Shown here one piece after another: positions 25,833-34,395 of a DNA stretch of 64,000 nt. Source of the stretch: Polaromonas sp. (GTDB lineage: Bacteria; Pseudomonadota; Gammaproteobacteria; Burkholderiales; Burkholderiaceae_C); contig JAQGNE010000070.1 in assembly GCA_028291985.1 (NCBI GenBank), forward strand, positions 124,001-188,000, read 5' to 3'. Numbering within the stretch: position 1 is the first letter of the stretch; each line of letters starts with the position of its first letter. The position numbers and the translations under genes are program-made. A model generated the notes under the pieces. That model had not been told where the DNA came from. It ran no database searches and was given only the letters and a program-made list of their open reading frames with translations.

Positions 25833-27332
25833 ATGCAACACGGAACGCTACTGGCCGCGGTTGACCTCGGCTCCAACAGCTTCAGGCTTGAGATCGGCAG
25901 GCTCGACCATGGGCGCATTCACCGTATCGAGTACCTGAAGGAAACGGTTCGCCAGGGCAATGGCCTGGACGAAGAACGCAACCTCACCGACGAGGCCATG
26001 CAACGCGGCTGGGACTGCCTGGCCCGCTTTGCGGAACGGCTTGCCGGTTTCACAAAAAGCCAGGTCCGGGCCGTTGCCACGCAAACCCTACGTGAGGCCC
26101 GAAACCGCGATGTTTTCCTGTCAAAAGCACACAGGATTCTGGGCTTTCCGATCGATGTGATCCCGGGCCGTGAAGAAGCCAGGCTGATTTATCAGGGCGT
26201 CACGCATTCGCTACCGCAGTCCGATGAACGCAGGCTGGTGGTTGACATCGGCGGGCGATCGACCGAAATGATCATTGGCAAGGGTTTCGCTGCGTCGCTG
26301 ACCGAGTCTTACCGGGTTGGCAGCGTAGCCTGGTCCATGACGTATTTCCCGCAGGGTCAGTTCAGTGCGTCGGCATTCGAGTCAGCCGAAGTTGCCGCCA
26401 AGGCCGTGTTGGAAGAAGCCACCGAAAGCTACTGCGCCGGGGCTTGGGATGCGGCGTACGGTTCCTCCGGCACGATAGGCGCCGTCAGTGATGTACTGGG
26501 CGCTGCCGGCTTTGCCGCCGGCACGGTTTCACAGGAGGGCCTTGACTGGTTGCTTGACCGGCTTGTCAAGGCGCAAAGCGCAGACCGCCTGAAGCTTGAC
26601 GGCATCAAGGAGGACCGACGTGCCGTGATCGGTGGTGGCGTCAGCGTGCTGCGTGCGGTGTTCGCGCTGCTGGGCATCACCGAGATGCAAGCCGCGCAGG
26701 GTGCGCTGCGCCATGGCGTGCTTTATGACCTGCTCGACCGCGAGCAGGAAGTCACCGACTTGCGGTCTACCACGGTGCACCGGCTGTGCAGCAAGTTCAG
26801 CGCAGACCGCGACCAGGCCGGGCGCGTCAGCAAGGTGGCCTGTCATCTGTTTGCGATGCTCCGTGCTTCCGACGCGGCAAGCGAGCTGGAGCGCTTGAGG
26901 CGCAAGCTGGAGTGGGCCGCGCAGCTGCATGAGATTGGCAGCCATATTTCGCACAGTGACTATCACAAGCATGGCGCGTACATTCTGGACAACGCCGACG
27001 CCCCGGGCTTTGCGCAGCCCGAACAGCACCGCCTGAGCCAGCTCGTCCTGGGCCACCGCGGAAAGCTGCGCAAACTGGACTTGAGTCTGGATGATCCGAT
27101 TTTTATACAGCAATTGCTGTGCTTGCGGCTTGCCGTCATCCTGTGCCATGCGCGCCGCGAGCCTGACATGAAAGGCCTGCTGCTGCAGTCGGGCAAGGAT
27201 GCTGCAAAGACGTTTATCCTGCGCTGCAGATCGGGCTGGGCTGAAAGCTTTCCACAGTCGGCGCACCTGTTGCGAGAGGAAGTACTCGCCTGGCAGAAGA
27301 CGCCATGGAGCCTGCAAGTCCACGGCGTCTGA
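25833..27332 (+). CDS. ppx: Exopolyphosphatase
   Basis: Ppx/GppA family phosphatase that removes terminal phosphates from polyphosphate. 499 residues from the ATG at 25833, with AAGG nearby upstream; the frame is open further back, into the remnant region. Actin-like ATPase folds show AAVDLGSNSFRLEIG (phosphate 1), GREEARLIYQGV (active-site Glu), VVDIGGRSTEMIIG (phosphate 2) and AYGSSGTIGAV. A C-terminal HD-like part includes HEIGSHISHSDYHKHGAYIL. It converges with sixA-ppk1. GppA is the alternative, but the ppk1 neighbourhood favours Ppx. Confidence 0.93.
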   Translation: MQHGTLLAAVDLGSNSFRLEIGRLDHGRIHRIEYLKETVRQGNGLDEERNLTDEAMQRGWDCLARFAERLAGFTKSQVRAVATQTLREARNRDVFLSKAHRILGFPIDVIPGREEARLIYQGVTHSLPQSDERRLVVDIGGRSTEMIIGKGFAASLTESYRVGSVAWSMTYFPQGQFSASAFESAEVAAKAVLEEATESYCAGAWDAAYGSSGTIGAVSDVLGAAGFAAGTVSQEGLDWLLDRLVKAQSADRLKLDGIKEDRRAVIGGGVSVLRAVFALLGITEMQAAQGALRHGVLYDLLDREQEVTDLRSTTVHRLCSKFSADRDQAGRVSKVACHLFAMLRASDAASELERLRRKLEWAAQLHEIGSHISHSDYHKHGAYILDNADAPGFAQPEQHRLSQLVLGHRGKLRKLDLSLDDPIFIQQLLCLRLAVILCHARREPDMKGLLLQSGKDAAKTFILRCRSGWAESFPQSAHLLREEVLAWQKTPWSLQVHGV

Positions 27333-27364
27333 CGCCGCTGATTGGAAGGCCGCCGGCGGCAGCG

Positions 27365-27841
27365 CTATAAAACCTCTGGTGATTGCACGGTGACCACCAC
27401 CGTCTGGACAACGCCCTCACGCTCGCGGCTGCGCAGCCACCAGATGGCGCCTTTCTTGATTGCGCAGTCGCTTGCCTGCAAACCCAGCAGCTGGGCGATG
27501 GCCTGGCCCAGCACCGGTTGATGGCCGACCACGAGGATGGGTGATCCTCCATGCGGCCATTGCACCAGTTCCAGCAACTGCGCCGTCGTGGCGCCTGGCG
27601 CCAGTTCCGGCCTGACCTTGTACTTGCGACCCAGTGCGAGCGCTGTCTGCTCGCAGCGTCTGGCAGGGCTGACCACCATATGGCATCCCTCCGGCAGCTG
27701 CCGGTCAAGCCACGCCGCAATCCGGCTTGCCTGCTTTTCGCCGCGCCCTGTCAGCGGGCGGGCCAGGTCGGCACGCACATCATCCCTGATATCGGCCGGC
27801 AGACCGCCTGCCTCTGCATGACGCCACAGGATCAGGTCCAT
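27365..27841 (-). CDS. sixA: Phosphohistidine phosphatase SixA-type
   Basis: Histidine phosphatase family, 158 residues, without the usual larger cap. The RHG-type motif is LILWRHAEAG at the N-terminus (nucleophile His), with Arg in VVSPARRCEQTA and the second His in ILVVGHQPVLG. Family members dephosphorylate phosphohistidine proteins such as PTS or ArcB partners in E. coli. It lies 24 bases after ppk1 on the same strand, so co-transcription is likely and a role in phosphate metabolism is possible. Confidence 0.85.
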   Translation of the reverse strand: MDLILWRHAEAGGLPADIRDDVRADLARPLTGRGEKQASRIAAWLDRQLPEGCHMVVSPARRCEQTALALGRKYKVRPELAPGATTAQLLELVQWPHGGSPILVVGHQPVLGQAIAQLLGLQASDCAIKKGAIWWLRSREREGVVQTVVVTVQSPEVL

Positions 27842-27865
27842 GTTTTACACCCCTTGGTTGTGCGC

Positions 27866-29992
27866 CTACGACGCGATTGGCGCTTGTGCGGCATAGCGTT
27901 GCATCAGGGCGGTCTGTGCACTGTGGCCACCGGCGCTGACCACAGCGCCCACGCGGCGATAGGAACCGTCAGATTGCAGATCCCACGCATCCACGCCATC
28001 GTGCAGCGCTGCAACCAGGCACTCGTCGATGATGCGCTGGCGGATGACTGGGTCCGCCACCGGCCAGGCGAGCTCGATCCGGCGCAGCATGTTGCGGTTC
28101 ATCCAATCGGCGCTGGACAGCAGCAGCTCTTCGTCGTCGCCACACCGGAAATAAAACACACGTGTGTGTTCTAGAAATCTGCCAATAATGGAACGTACCC
28201 GGATGTTGTCGGTAAGGCCGGGCACCTGCGCCGCCAGCATGCAGGCGCCGCGCACGATGAGGTCAATCCTGACGCCGCGCTGCCCTGCCCTGATCAGCGC
28301 AAGCATCAGGTTTTCATCCGTCAGGGCATTCATCTTGGCCACGATCCGGGTGTCCTTGCCCTTCAACGCCGCCTGACCCAGCGCATCGATCCGGTCAATC
28401 AGCCGGCCATGCAACTGCAGGGGAGCGAGCAACAGGTGATGCAGCCTGGGCAATCGGCTCTGGCTTGCCAGGTGCACAAAGACGTTGTCCATATCCTGCG
28501 TCATCGTCGGCGATGCGGTGAGGTAGCTGATGTCGGTATAAAGCCGCGCGGTGCGCGGGTTGTAATTGCCGGTCGACAGATGTCCGTAGCGCACCAACCG
28601 GCGACCTTCGCGCCGGGTGACCAGCAGCATCTTGGCATGCGTCTTGAGCCCAACCACGCCATACACCACCTGGGCGCCGACGGACTCGAGCATTTCGGCC
28701 CAGTTGATGTTGGCCTCTTCATCGAACCGCGCTTTCAATTCCACGACGACAGTGACCTCTTTGCCGCGCCGCACCGCTTCGCGCAGCAGCAGCATCAGGG
28801 CTGAATCAGCACCAGTCCGGTAGATGGTCTGCTTGATCGCCAGTACCGCGGTGTCATTGACCGCCTCGCGCAAAAACTCAAGCACCCCATCGAAGCTTTC
28901 ATAAGGCTGGTGGATGGATACGTCCCCTTGCTTGAGCCGCTGGAAGAACGATTGCCCCGGCGTCAGCTGAACCGGGTAACAGGGCTGGTGGGCCCTGAAC
29001 AACAGCTTGGGGTCATTCACCAAATCAACCAGCTGGGTGAGCCTTACCAGGTTGACAGGGCCGTGGACACGGTAAAGCGCAAGCGCCGGCAAATCGAACT
29101 GCTTGAGCAGAAAGCTCGACAGATGCTCGGAGCACCCTGCGGAAACCTCCAGCCGCACCGCTTGGCCATAGTGCCGGTGTTCAAGCCCCTTGCGCAGGGC
29201 CTTGCGCAGGTTTTGCAGGTCGTCTTCATCGACCGCCAGATCGGAATGGCGCGTCACACGGAACTGTGAAAACTGCCCCACCTGACGCCCCGGAAACAGC
29301 TCATCAAGATGCGCACGTATCACGCTGGACAGCGAGACAAACAGACGCTGATTGACAGCTTTGGAAGCTTGACCCATCGACAGCACCGGCATGCGAATAA
29401 AGCGGGGCAGTACGCGCGGCACCTTGACGATGGCGATATCGTTTTCGCGGCCAAAAGCGTCCGGGCCGCCCAGCCTGACGATGAAGTTCAGCGACTTGTT
29501 GGCCACCTGCGGAAACGGATGCGAAGGATCGAGCCCCACCGGTACCAAAAGCGGCTGTACTTCGCGCCGGAAATAGCCTTTGACCCAGCGCCGCTGCGCG
29601 GCACTCCGCTCTCCGTGAGAGACGATGCGAATGCCCTCGTTCTCAAAGGCGGGCAACAACCCGTCGTTATAAAGCGCGTACTGCCGCGCCACCATGTCGT
29701 GCGCCGCGGCGGAAATGGCCGCGAAGGAGCGAACCGAGTACACGCCCTTTTTATCGCCAGCCTGCGCAGCGGTCAGGTGCGGTGCGGCGCGTACTTCGAA
29801 AAACTCGTCCAGGTTAGACGACACGATGCACAGGTAGCGCAGCCGCTCCAGCAGCGGCACATCGGCCCGCAAGGCCCAGTCCAGCACACGCTCGTTGAAA
29901 GCCAGAATGCTGTGGTCACGGTCGAGAAATTGAACAGGCAGTGCAGCAGGCATTGGCAACGGCAATGTTGGCGGTAAGGACAGGGAAGACAA
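27866..29992 (-). CDS. ppk1: Polyphosphate kinase 1
   Basis: Makes polyphosphate from ATP. 708 residues. N-terminal domain LDRDHSILAFNERVLDWA and LRYLCIVSSNLDEFFEVRA; phospholipase-D-like catalytic domains with GLKTHAKMLLVTRREG (catalytic His near 451), STGNYNPRTARLYTDIS, and IIGRFLEHTRVFYFRCGDDE (second His near 608). It carries a strong Pho box at 30055-30072, so it should be induced with pstS. Downstream is sixA. Length and motifs are standard. Confidence 0.97.
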   Translation of the reverse strand: MSSLSLPPTLPLPMPAALPVQFLDRDHSILAFNERVLDWALRADVPLLERLRYLCIVSSNLDEFFEVRAAPHLTAAQAGDKKGVYSVRSFAAISAAAHDMVARQYALYNDGLLPAFENEGIRIVSHGERSAAQRRWVKGYFRREVQPLLVPVGLDPSHPFPQVANKSLNFIVRLGGPDAFGRENDIAIVKVPRVLPRFIRMPVLSMGQASKAVNQRLFVSLSSVIRAHLDELFPGRQVGQFSQFRVTRHSDLAVDEDDLQNLRKALRKGLEHRHYGQAVRLEVSAGCSEHLSSFLLKQFDLPALALYRVHGPVNLVRLTQLVDLVNDPKLLFRAHQPCYPVQLTPGQSFFQRLKQGDVSIHQPYESFDGVLEFLREAVNDTAVLAIKQTIYRTGADSALMLLLREAVRRGKEVTVVVELKARFDEEANINWAEMLESVGAQVVYGVVGLKTHAKMLLVTRREGRRLVRYGHLSTGNYNPRTARLYTDISYLTASPTMTQDMDNVFVHLASQSRLPRLHHLLLAPLQLHGRLIDRIDALGQAALKGKDTRIVAKMNALTDENLMLALIRAGQRGVRIDLIVRGACMLAAQVPGLTDNIRVRSIIGRFLEHTRVFYFRCGDDEELLLSSADWMNRNMLRRIELAWPVADPVIRQRIIDECLVAALHDGVDAWDLQSDGSYRRVGAVVSAGGHSAQTALMQRYAAQAPIAS

Positions 29993-30054
29993 GAATGAAG
30001 GAGCCAGGCGGGCGACTGCTGTAATAAAAAGTTACGCCAGTGTTCACAACTTTG

Positions 30055-30072
30055 ATGACAGCTGTGTGACAG
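30055..30072 (-). promoter_or_regulatory. Pho box upstream of ppk1
   Basis: On the minus strand CTGTCACACAGCTGTCAT, two CTGTCAY repeats 11 bases apart, 63 bases before the ppk1 start. The region from here to arsB (about 480 bases) holds only a short tandem repeat and element copy K. Confidence 0.88.
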
Positions 30073-30293
30073 CGTCATTTTGTGCCGATGCCTGAGAACG
30101 CGCTGAAGTCAGTATCGCGGCGCAGGCGACGTGAAGGGGCTGGCGCGTGGCCGATCACATGGCGGCAAGGCACTCGGGCCCCCACGTTTTTATGATCGGT
30201 CCGACCGTGCGGTGGGCAGTCCTTCCAGCCAGACACGACTTCCGGCCTTGAAACGCAAACCCCGGCATATACGCCGCCCGAAAATACTGACGA

Positions 30294-30321
30294 GCCTGCC
30301 GCCTGCCGCCTGCCGCCTGCC
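30294..30321 (+). repeat. Four tandem copies of a 7-base unit
   Basis: GCCTGCC repeated four times without change in the ppk1-arsB gap. Probably slipped-strand expansion. No function seen. Confidence 0.85.
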
Positions 30322-30419
30322 GGTGTTGACCGGTTAATGCTGCAAACCTCGGCACGCCGTCTGGCTCAACTGTGATGCATAGTCGCTGAAATGTTGGAGC
30401 ATTATTTATAAACGAAAAT

Positions 30420-30468
30420 GGTCTCTAGACCAATCCCTGATTGGACCTATCGCTATTGATAAAGTAGC
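30420..30468 (-). repeat. Dispersed 49-nt element, copy K
   Basis: On the minus strand: core GCTACTTTATCAATAGC (30468-30452, one G-T pair), 20-nt linker, box GGTCTAGAGACC (30431-30420, self-complementary arms GGTC/GACC). It lies 80 bases before arsB. Confidence 0.75.
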
Positions 30469-30548
30469 ATACACAACGATGCAGAACGCCTCTTGATAGC
30501 GGCCGAATTGGCTGCTGGTCTGCTGAAAACCAAACCCACTGGATTGCC

Positions 30549-31835
30549 GTGCTTGTTGCGTTAGTCATTTTTATAGCTACCCTGGTCCTGGTCGTCTGGC
30601 AGCCGCGCGGTCTGGGCATTGGCTGGAGCGCATCGCTGGGCGCATCTGCCGCGCTGCTGGCCGGCGTCGTTCAGCTGTCGGACATTCCCGTTGTCTGGCA
30701 TATCGTGTGGAACGCCACGGCGACTTTCATCGCGATCATCATCACCAGCCTGCTGCTGGACGAAGCCGGTTTTTTCGAGTGGGCCGCCCTGCATGTGGCG
30801 CGCTGGGGCAAGGGCAACGGCCGCAGGCTTTTCGCCCTGATCGTGTTGCTGGGCGCGGCCATTTCTGCGCTGTTTTCCAATGACGGTGCGGCCTTGATAC
30901 TCACGCCCATCGTCATGGCCATGCTGATGGCACTCGGCTTTGGCAGCGGCGCCACGCTCGCTTTTGTGATGGCGGCGGGCTTCATTGCCGATACCGCCAG
31001 CCTACCGCTGGTCGTGTCAAACCTTGTCAATATCGTGTCGGCTGATTTTTTCGGCATTGGTTTTGGCCGTTATGCATCGGTCATGGTCTGGGTCAACCTG
31101 GCCAGCGTGGCGGCCAGCCTGCTGGTATTGCTGCTGTATTTCAAAGCCAGCATTCCTGCACGCTATGCAGTGGCCCAGGTACGGCTTCCTTCCGAGGCGA
31201 TTCGCGACCGCGCCACCTTCAACGCGGGGTGGGTCGTGGCGGTACTGCTGCTCGCAGGATTCTTTGTCCTCGAGCCACTTGGCGTTCCGGTCAGCGTGGT
31301 GGCGGCTGTCGGCAGCGTGGTCCTGTTGGTCGTTGCCGGCCGTGGCACTGCGATTTCCACCCGGAAGGTGCTGGCAGGCGCGCCCTGGCAAATCGTGATT
31401 TTTTCATTGGGTATGTACCTGGTGGTGTATGGTCTCAGGAACGCAGGCCTGACAACGCATATGGCAACGCTGCTGAATGTGTTTGCAGAGGGCGGTGTGT
31501 GGGGAGCGGCACTTGGCACGGGCATGTTGAGCGCCCTGCTGTCGTCGGTGCTGAACAACATGCCGGCGGTTCTGGTCGGCGCGTTATCGATTGATGCCAG
31601 CAGCGCACAAGGCGCGGTCAGAGAGGCGATGGTTTATGCCAACGTGATCGGCTGCGACCTGGGACCCAAGATCACGCCGATCGGCAGCCTTGCCACCTTG
31701 CTGTGGCTGCATGTGCTGGCAAGTAAAGGCATCAGGATCACCTGGGCCTACTACTTCCAGGTAGGTCTGCTGCTGACAGTGCCGGTGCTGCTGGTGGCGC
31801 TGGCGGCACTGGCTCTGCGCCTCAGCGTGGCATGA
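30549..31835 (+). CDS. arsB: Arsenite efflux transporter ArsB
   Basis: Inner-membrane As(III)/Sb(III) efflux carrier, 428 residues from a GTG. It is very close in sequence to plasmid Ars[94 protein letters not shown] and [20 protein letters not shown]. About twelve helices. No arsR, arsC or arsA lies next to it, which is unusual; the next gene on the same strand is an MFS transporter 56 bases away. With no regulator beside it, control must be distant or constitutive. Confidence 0.94.
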   Translation: MLVALVIFIATLVLVVWQPRGLGIGWSASLGASAALLAGVVQLSDIPVVWHIVWNATATFIAIIITSLLLDEAGFFEWAALHVARWGKGNGRRLFALIVLLGAAISALFSNDGAALILTPIVMAMLMALGFGSGATLAFVMAAGFIADTASLPLVVSNLVNIVSADFFGIGFGRYASVMVWVNLASVAASLLVLLLYFKASIPARYAVAQVRLPSEAIRDRATFNAGWVVAVLLLAGFFVLEPLGVPVSVVAAVGSVVLLVVAGRGTAISTRKVLAGAPWQIVIFSLGMYLVVYGLRNAGLTTHMATLLNVFAEGGVWGAALGTGMLSALLSSVLNNMPAVLVGALSIDASSAQGAVREAMVYANVIGCDLGPKITPIGSLATLLWLHVLASKGIRITWAYYFQVGLLLTVPVLLVALAALALRLSVA

Positions 31836-31891
31836 GCCTGGCCGGTACGGCGCGCACACCATCCGGAGGCTGCCAATAGACTGATAACCTC

Positions 31892-33151
31892 ATGCGCATG
31901 ACGCAAGGCCGCCGCTCCACCATCACCAGCCTCGGCATTGCCCAAACCCTGGCGTGGGCTTCCAGCTACTACCTGCCCGCCATTCTGGCGACGCCCATGG
32001 CGCGAGATGCAGGGGTCAGCAGTTCGCTGGTCTTTGGCGCGTTTTCGCTTGCGCTGGTGGTTTCGGCGGTGCTGGGCCCGGCAGCGGGCCAGGCGATTGA
32101 CCGACGTGGTGGCCAGCCTGTGCTGAGCGCCAACAGCTTGGTGTTTGCCGCCGGGCTGCTTGTACTCGCCTTCGCCCAGGGAGCTGTCGGCCTTTTCGCG
32201 GGCTGGGCTATTTTGGGAATCGCCATGTCAGCCGGCCTTTACGAAGCCGCATTTGCGGCGCTGGTGCATCTGTACGGCAAACAGGCGCGTGGCGCCATCA
32301 CCGGCATCACCCTGTTTGCGGGCTTTGCCAGCACGATTGGCTGGCCGCTTACCGCCTGGTTCGAGTCGCAGTGGGGTTGGCGCGGGGCCTGCATGGCCTG
32401 GGCCGCGATTCACCTGCTGATAGCGCTGCCCCTGAACTGGTGCCTGCCTTCGAAGGCGCCTCCCGTCGACGATCTCGTACCTCCCAACCCGGCGGACAAC
32501 GCCCCGGTCAACATCGATGTACATGGCATGGCAGAACAGCATCCGGCAGCAGGTTTGGGTGCCAGACCTCCGCCAAGATCCGAGAGCGGCGCGGTTCGCA
32601 CATCCGTGTTGCTGGCGCTTGTTTTTGCCGTAACCTGGTTCATCAGCACGGCTATGGCGGCGCATCTGCCGCGGCTTTTGCAGGCGCAGGGCATTCCCCT
32701 TGCAACCGCGCTGGTCTTCGCTGGCCTGGTCGGTCCAGCGCAGGTAGCGGGACGCCTGCTGGAATACGGCCTGCTGCGCAATGTGCATCCGTTGGTATCC
32801 GCCCGGGTCGCCGGCGCTATGCATACCTGCGGCGCAACCTTGTTTCTGCTGGTCGGGGTTCCTGCTGGTGCGCTGTTTACGCTGATGCATGGTGCGGGCA
32901 ACGGCGTTTTGACCATCGCCAAAGGTACCTTGCCGCTGGCGCTTTTCGGTGCCAAAAACTATGGCGCGCGGCAAGGGCTGCTGATGGTGCCAGCCCGGTT
33001 TGCCCAGGCATCGGCACCCTACCTCTTCGGCCTTGCGCTGGACCGCTTCGGTGGAGCAGCCTTGTGGTTTTCGGCAGCCGCAGGACTGCTCGGCTTTGCG
33101 GCCCTGATGCTGCTGGGCATGGAAAGCGAAGACCAGCGATCCGCAGCTTGA
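31892..33151 (+). CDS. MFS transporter
   Basis: Major facilitator protein of 419 residues with about twelve helices and a polar central loop (about residues 188-234) between the six-helix halves. The A motif is seen in degenerate form as GQAIDRRGGQPVL. It begins GIAQTLAWASSYYLPAILAT, resembling oxalate/formate- or cyanate-type MFS members, but I cannot assign a substrate. Because it follows arsB closely on the same strand, a link to arsenic or metalloid export is possible but unproven. Confidence 0.8.
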   Translation: MRMTQGRRSTITSLGIAQTLAWASSYYLPAILATPMARDAGVSSSLVFGAFSLALVVSAVLGPAAGQAIDRRGGQPVLSANSLVFAAGLLVLAFAQGAVGLFAGWAILGIAMSAGLYEAAFAALVHLYGKQARGAITGITLFAGFASTIGWPLTAWFESQWGWRGACMAWAAIHLLIALPLNWCLPSKAPPVDDLVPPNPADNAPVNIDVHGMAEQHPAAGLGARPPPRSESGAVRTSVLLALVFAVTWFISTAMAAHLPRLLQAQGIPLATALVFAGLVGPAQVAGRLLEYGLLRNVHPLVSARVAGAMHTCGATLFLLVGVPAGALFTLMHGAGNGVLTIAKGTLPLALFGAKNYGARQGLLMVPARFAQASAPYLFGLALDRFGGAALWFSAAAGLLGFAALMLLGMESEDQRSAA

Positions 33152-33225
33152 TTCTTCTGGCAGGCGGCAGGGCTGCTGCTCAGGCTTTTGTCATGGAAGC
33201 CAGGCAACCGCCGCCGGGTGGCCGG

Positions 33226-33735
33226 CTAGTCGAGCCACTTCTGTAGAAACTGGGCGGTGCCCATGGCAGGGTCGAGTTGATAGGCCGCAAAGCCCATGCG
33301 TTCATAGAGCCGAATCGCGCTTCGATTGCCCTGCAACACCTCAAGCGTCAGCTTGCAGGCGCCGCGCCTGACGGCGATGTCCTCTACCAGGTCAAGCATT
33401 TTTTCAGCCAGCCGCTGGCCCCGCTGGCTGGCGACCACCACCACGTCATGCACATTGATGAGCGGCTTGCACGCAAAGGTCGAAAAGCCCTCCATGCAGT
33501 TGACCAGGCCCACCGGCTCTTTGCCGATGAAGGCCAGAACGGTAAAGGCCTGCGGTCGGGCTGCCAGCGCACTGGCAAGATTGCTTTGCGTGAATTCGCC
33601 CAGCGGCTCGCCGCCTCCGCTGATGTCCCGGGCGTAAGCGTCCAGCAAGCTGAGCAATGCCGATGCGTGTTGTGGATTGGTGTAGTCCGCTTGCACTATA
33701 TGAACCGATGGGATGGGCGATGGAAGTTGTGGCAT
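33226..33735 (-). CDS. GNAT-family N-acetyltransferase
   Basis: Predicted acyl-CoA-dependent acetyltransferase of 169 residues. The start at 33735 (MPQLPSPIPSV) is preferred; the open frame runs on to 33873, but that part is unlike the fold. The core is NVHDVVVVASQRGQRLAEKM (acetyl-CoA loop with Q/RxxGxG/A-like pattern), followed by KLTLEVLQGNRSAIRLYERMGF, typical of GNAT motif B. The substrate is unknown. Convergent to the MFS gene. Confidence 0.87.
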   Translation of the reverse strand: MPQLPSPIPSVHIVQADYTNPQHASALLSLLDAYARDISGGGEPLGEFTQSNLASALAARPQAFTVLAFIGKEPVGLVNCMEGFSTFACKPLINVHDVVVVASQRGQRLAEKMLDLVEDIAVRRGACKLTLEVLQGNRSAIRLYERMGFAAYQLDPAMGTAQFLQKWLD

Positions 33736-33850
33736 GAACGCAATGGGGGTGGTTGCCGAAGGGTATTTCTGTCTCGGTTGCAAGCGACTCTGGGGGGCGG
33801 ACATGACGACTGAAAGCGGGGGCGTAGAGTCACAGTCTGACGCTGCGTGC

Positions 33851-33899
33851 GCTATCAAATAAATAGCTATCACGCCTGTTGGAAAGACCTTGTGGCGGA
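33851..33899 (+). repeat. Dispersed 49-nt element, copy E
   Basis: Core GCTATCAAATAAATAGC (33851-33867, five of six arm pairs). The linker and 3' box (33888-33899) are diverged. It lies in the gap before the GNAT gene. Confidence 0.55.
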
Positions 33900-34062
33900 C
33901 TGAATGATGGAATCTGTAACAACTGTGTCAGTGTGCGCCCACAAGAAGTTCATATGTTGACCGACTGCGGCGATCCGGTTTCCCAGAAAAATGACAGTGT
34001 CGCTGATAGTTCCCACAAGCTCAACAGCTTTACAGGTGAGCTACCACTAGACACATAACAAA

Positions 34063-34099
34063 CGCACCCTAGCGGAACCCTGTTTATGGTTAGGGTGCG
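34063..34099 (+). promoter_or_regulatory. Stem-loop in the leader of the sulfur-carrier operon
   Basis: CGCACCCTA (34063-34071) pairs with the 3' half of GGTTAGGGTGCG (34088-34099), and AACC inside can extend the stem. It ends 13 bases before the ribosome site GGAGAAG of the carrier gene. It could be an operator or an RNA control element. Confidence 0.45.
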
Positions 34100-34124
34100 A
34101 CATATTTCAACCGGAGAAGATGAC

Positions 34125-34394
34125 ATGGCTGTATTGGTAGTTCCTAGTTCGCTCAGGCGATACACAGATCAGCAAAGCCGCATTTCGATGAATGCGCAGA
34201 CCGTGGAGCAAGCCCTTGAGCTTTTTGCCGCCACATCTGCAGAGCTGAGAAACCACCTCTTCTCAGGCAAGGGCTTGCGGAATTTTGTCGTGGTGTGCAA
34301 AAACAACAAGGACATCAGGCTGCTCGACGGCATGTCCACGTTGATCGGCAACGACGACGAAGTCCGCATTGTCGCCAGCGTGGCGGGCGGTTGA
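34125..34394 (+). CDS. MoaD/ThiS/CysO-like sulfur carrier protein
   Basis: Small ubiquitin-fold protein of 89 residues that ends in the exposed Gly-Gly (VASVAGG) used for C-terminal thiocarboxylate. The ATG at 34125 follows GGAGAAG; an upstream in-frame ATG at 34086 lies in the leader hairpin. The pattern VVPSSLRRYTDQQ, FVVVCKNNKDIRLLDGMST and GDDEVRIVASVAGG is closest to CysO-type carriers rather than classical MoaD or ThiS. The next gene, one base away, encodes its likely activating enzyme. No cysM, moaE or thiG is adjacent, so the sulfur acceptor is unknown. Confidence 0.85.
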   Translation: MAVLVVPSSLRRYTDQQSRISMNAQTVEQALELFAATSAELRNHLFSGKGLRNFVVVCKNNKDIRLLDGMSTLIGNDDEVRIVASVAGG

Positions 34395-34395
34395 T

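Noticed and set aside
30294-30321. 7-base tandem repeats as a possible CRISPR or iteron array
   Set aside because: The units are too short, have no spacers, and there are no cas or rep genes.
30419-30444. Palindromes TGGTCTCTAGACCA and CCAATCCCTGATTGG before arsB, first read as ArsR operators
   Set aside because: They coincide with the box and linker of repeat copy K, which explains them better.
30570-30590. TTTTTATAGCTAC at the start of arsB as another copy of the dispersed element
   Set aside because: The matching left arm is absent and the sequence is normal ArsB coding.
33914-33931. CTGTAACAACTGTGTCAG as a Pho box
   Set aside because: Only about five of seven bases match in each half, and it is far from either flanking start; too weak to annotate.
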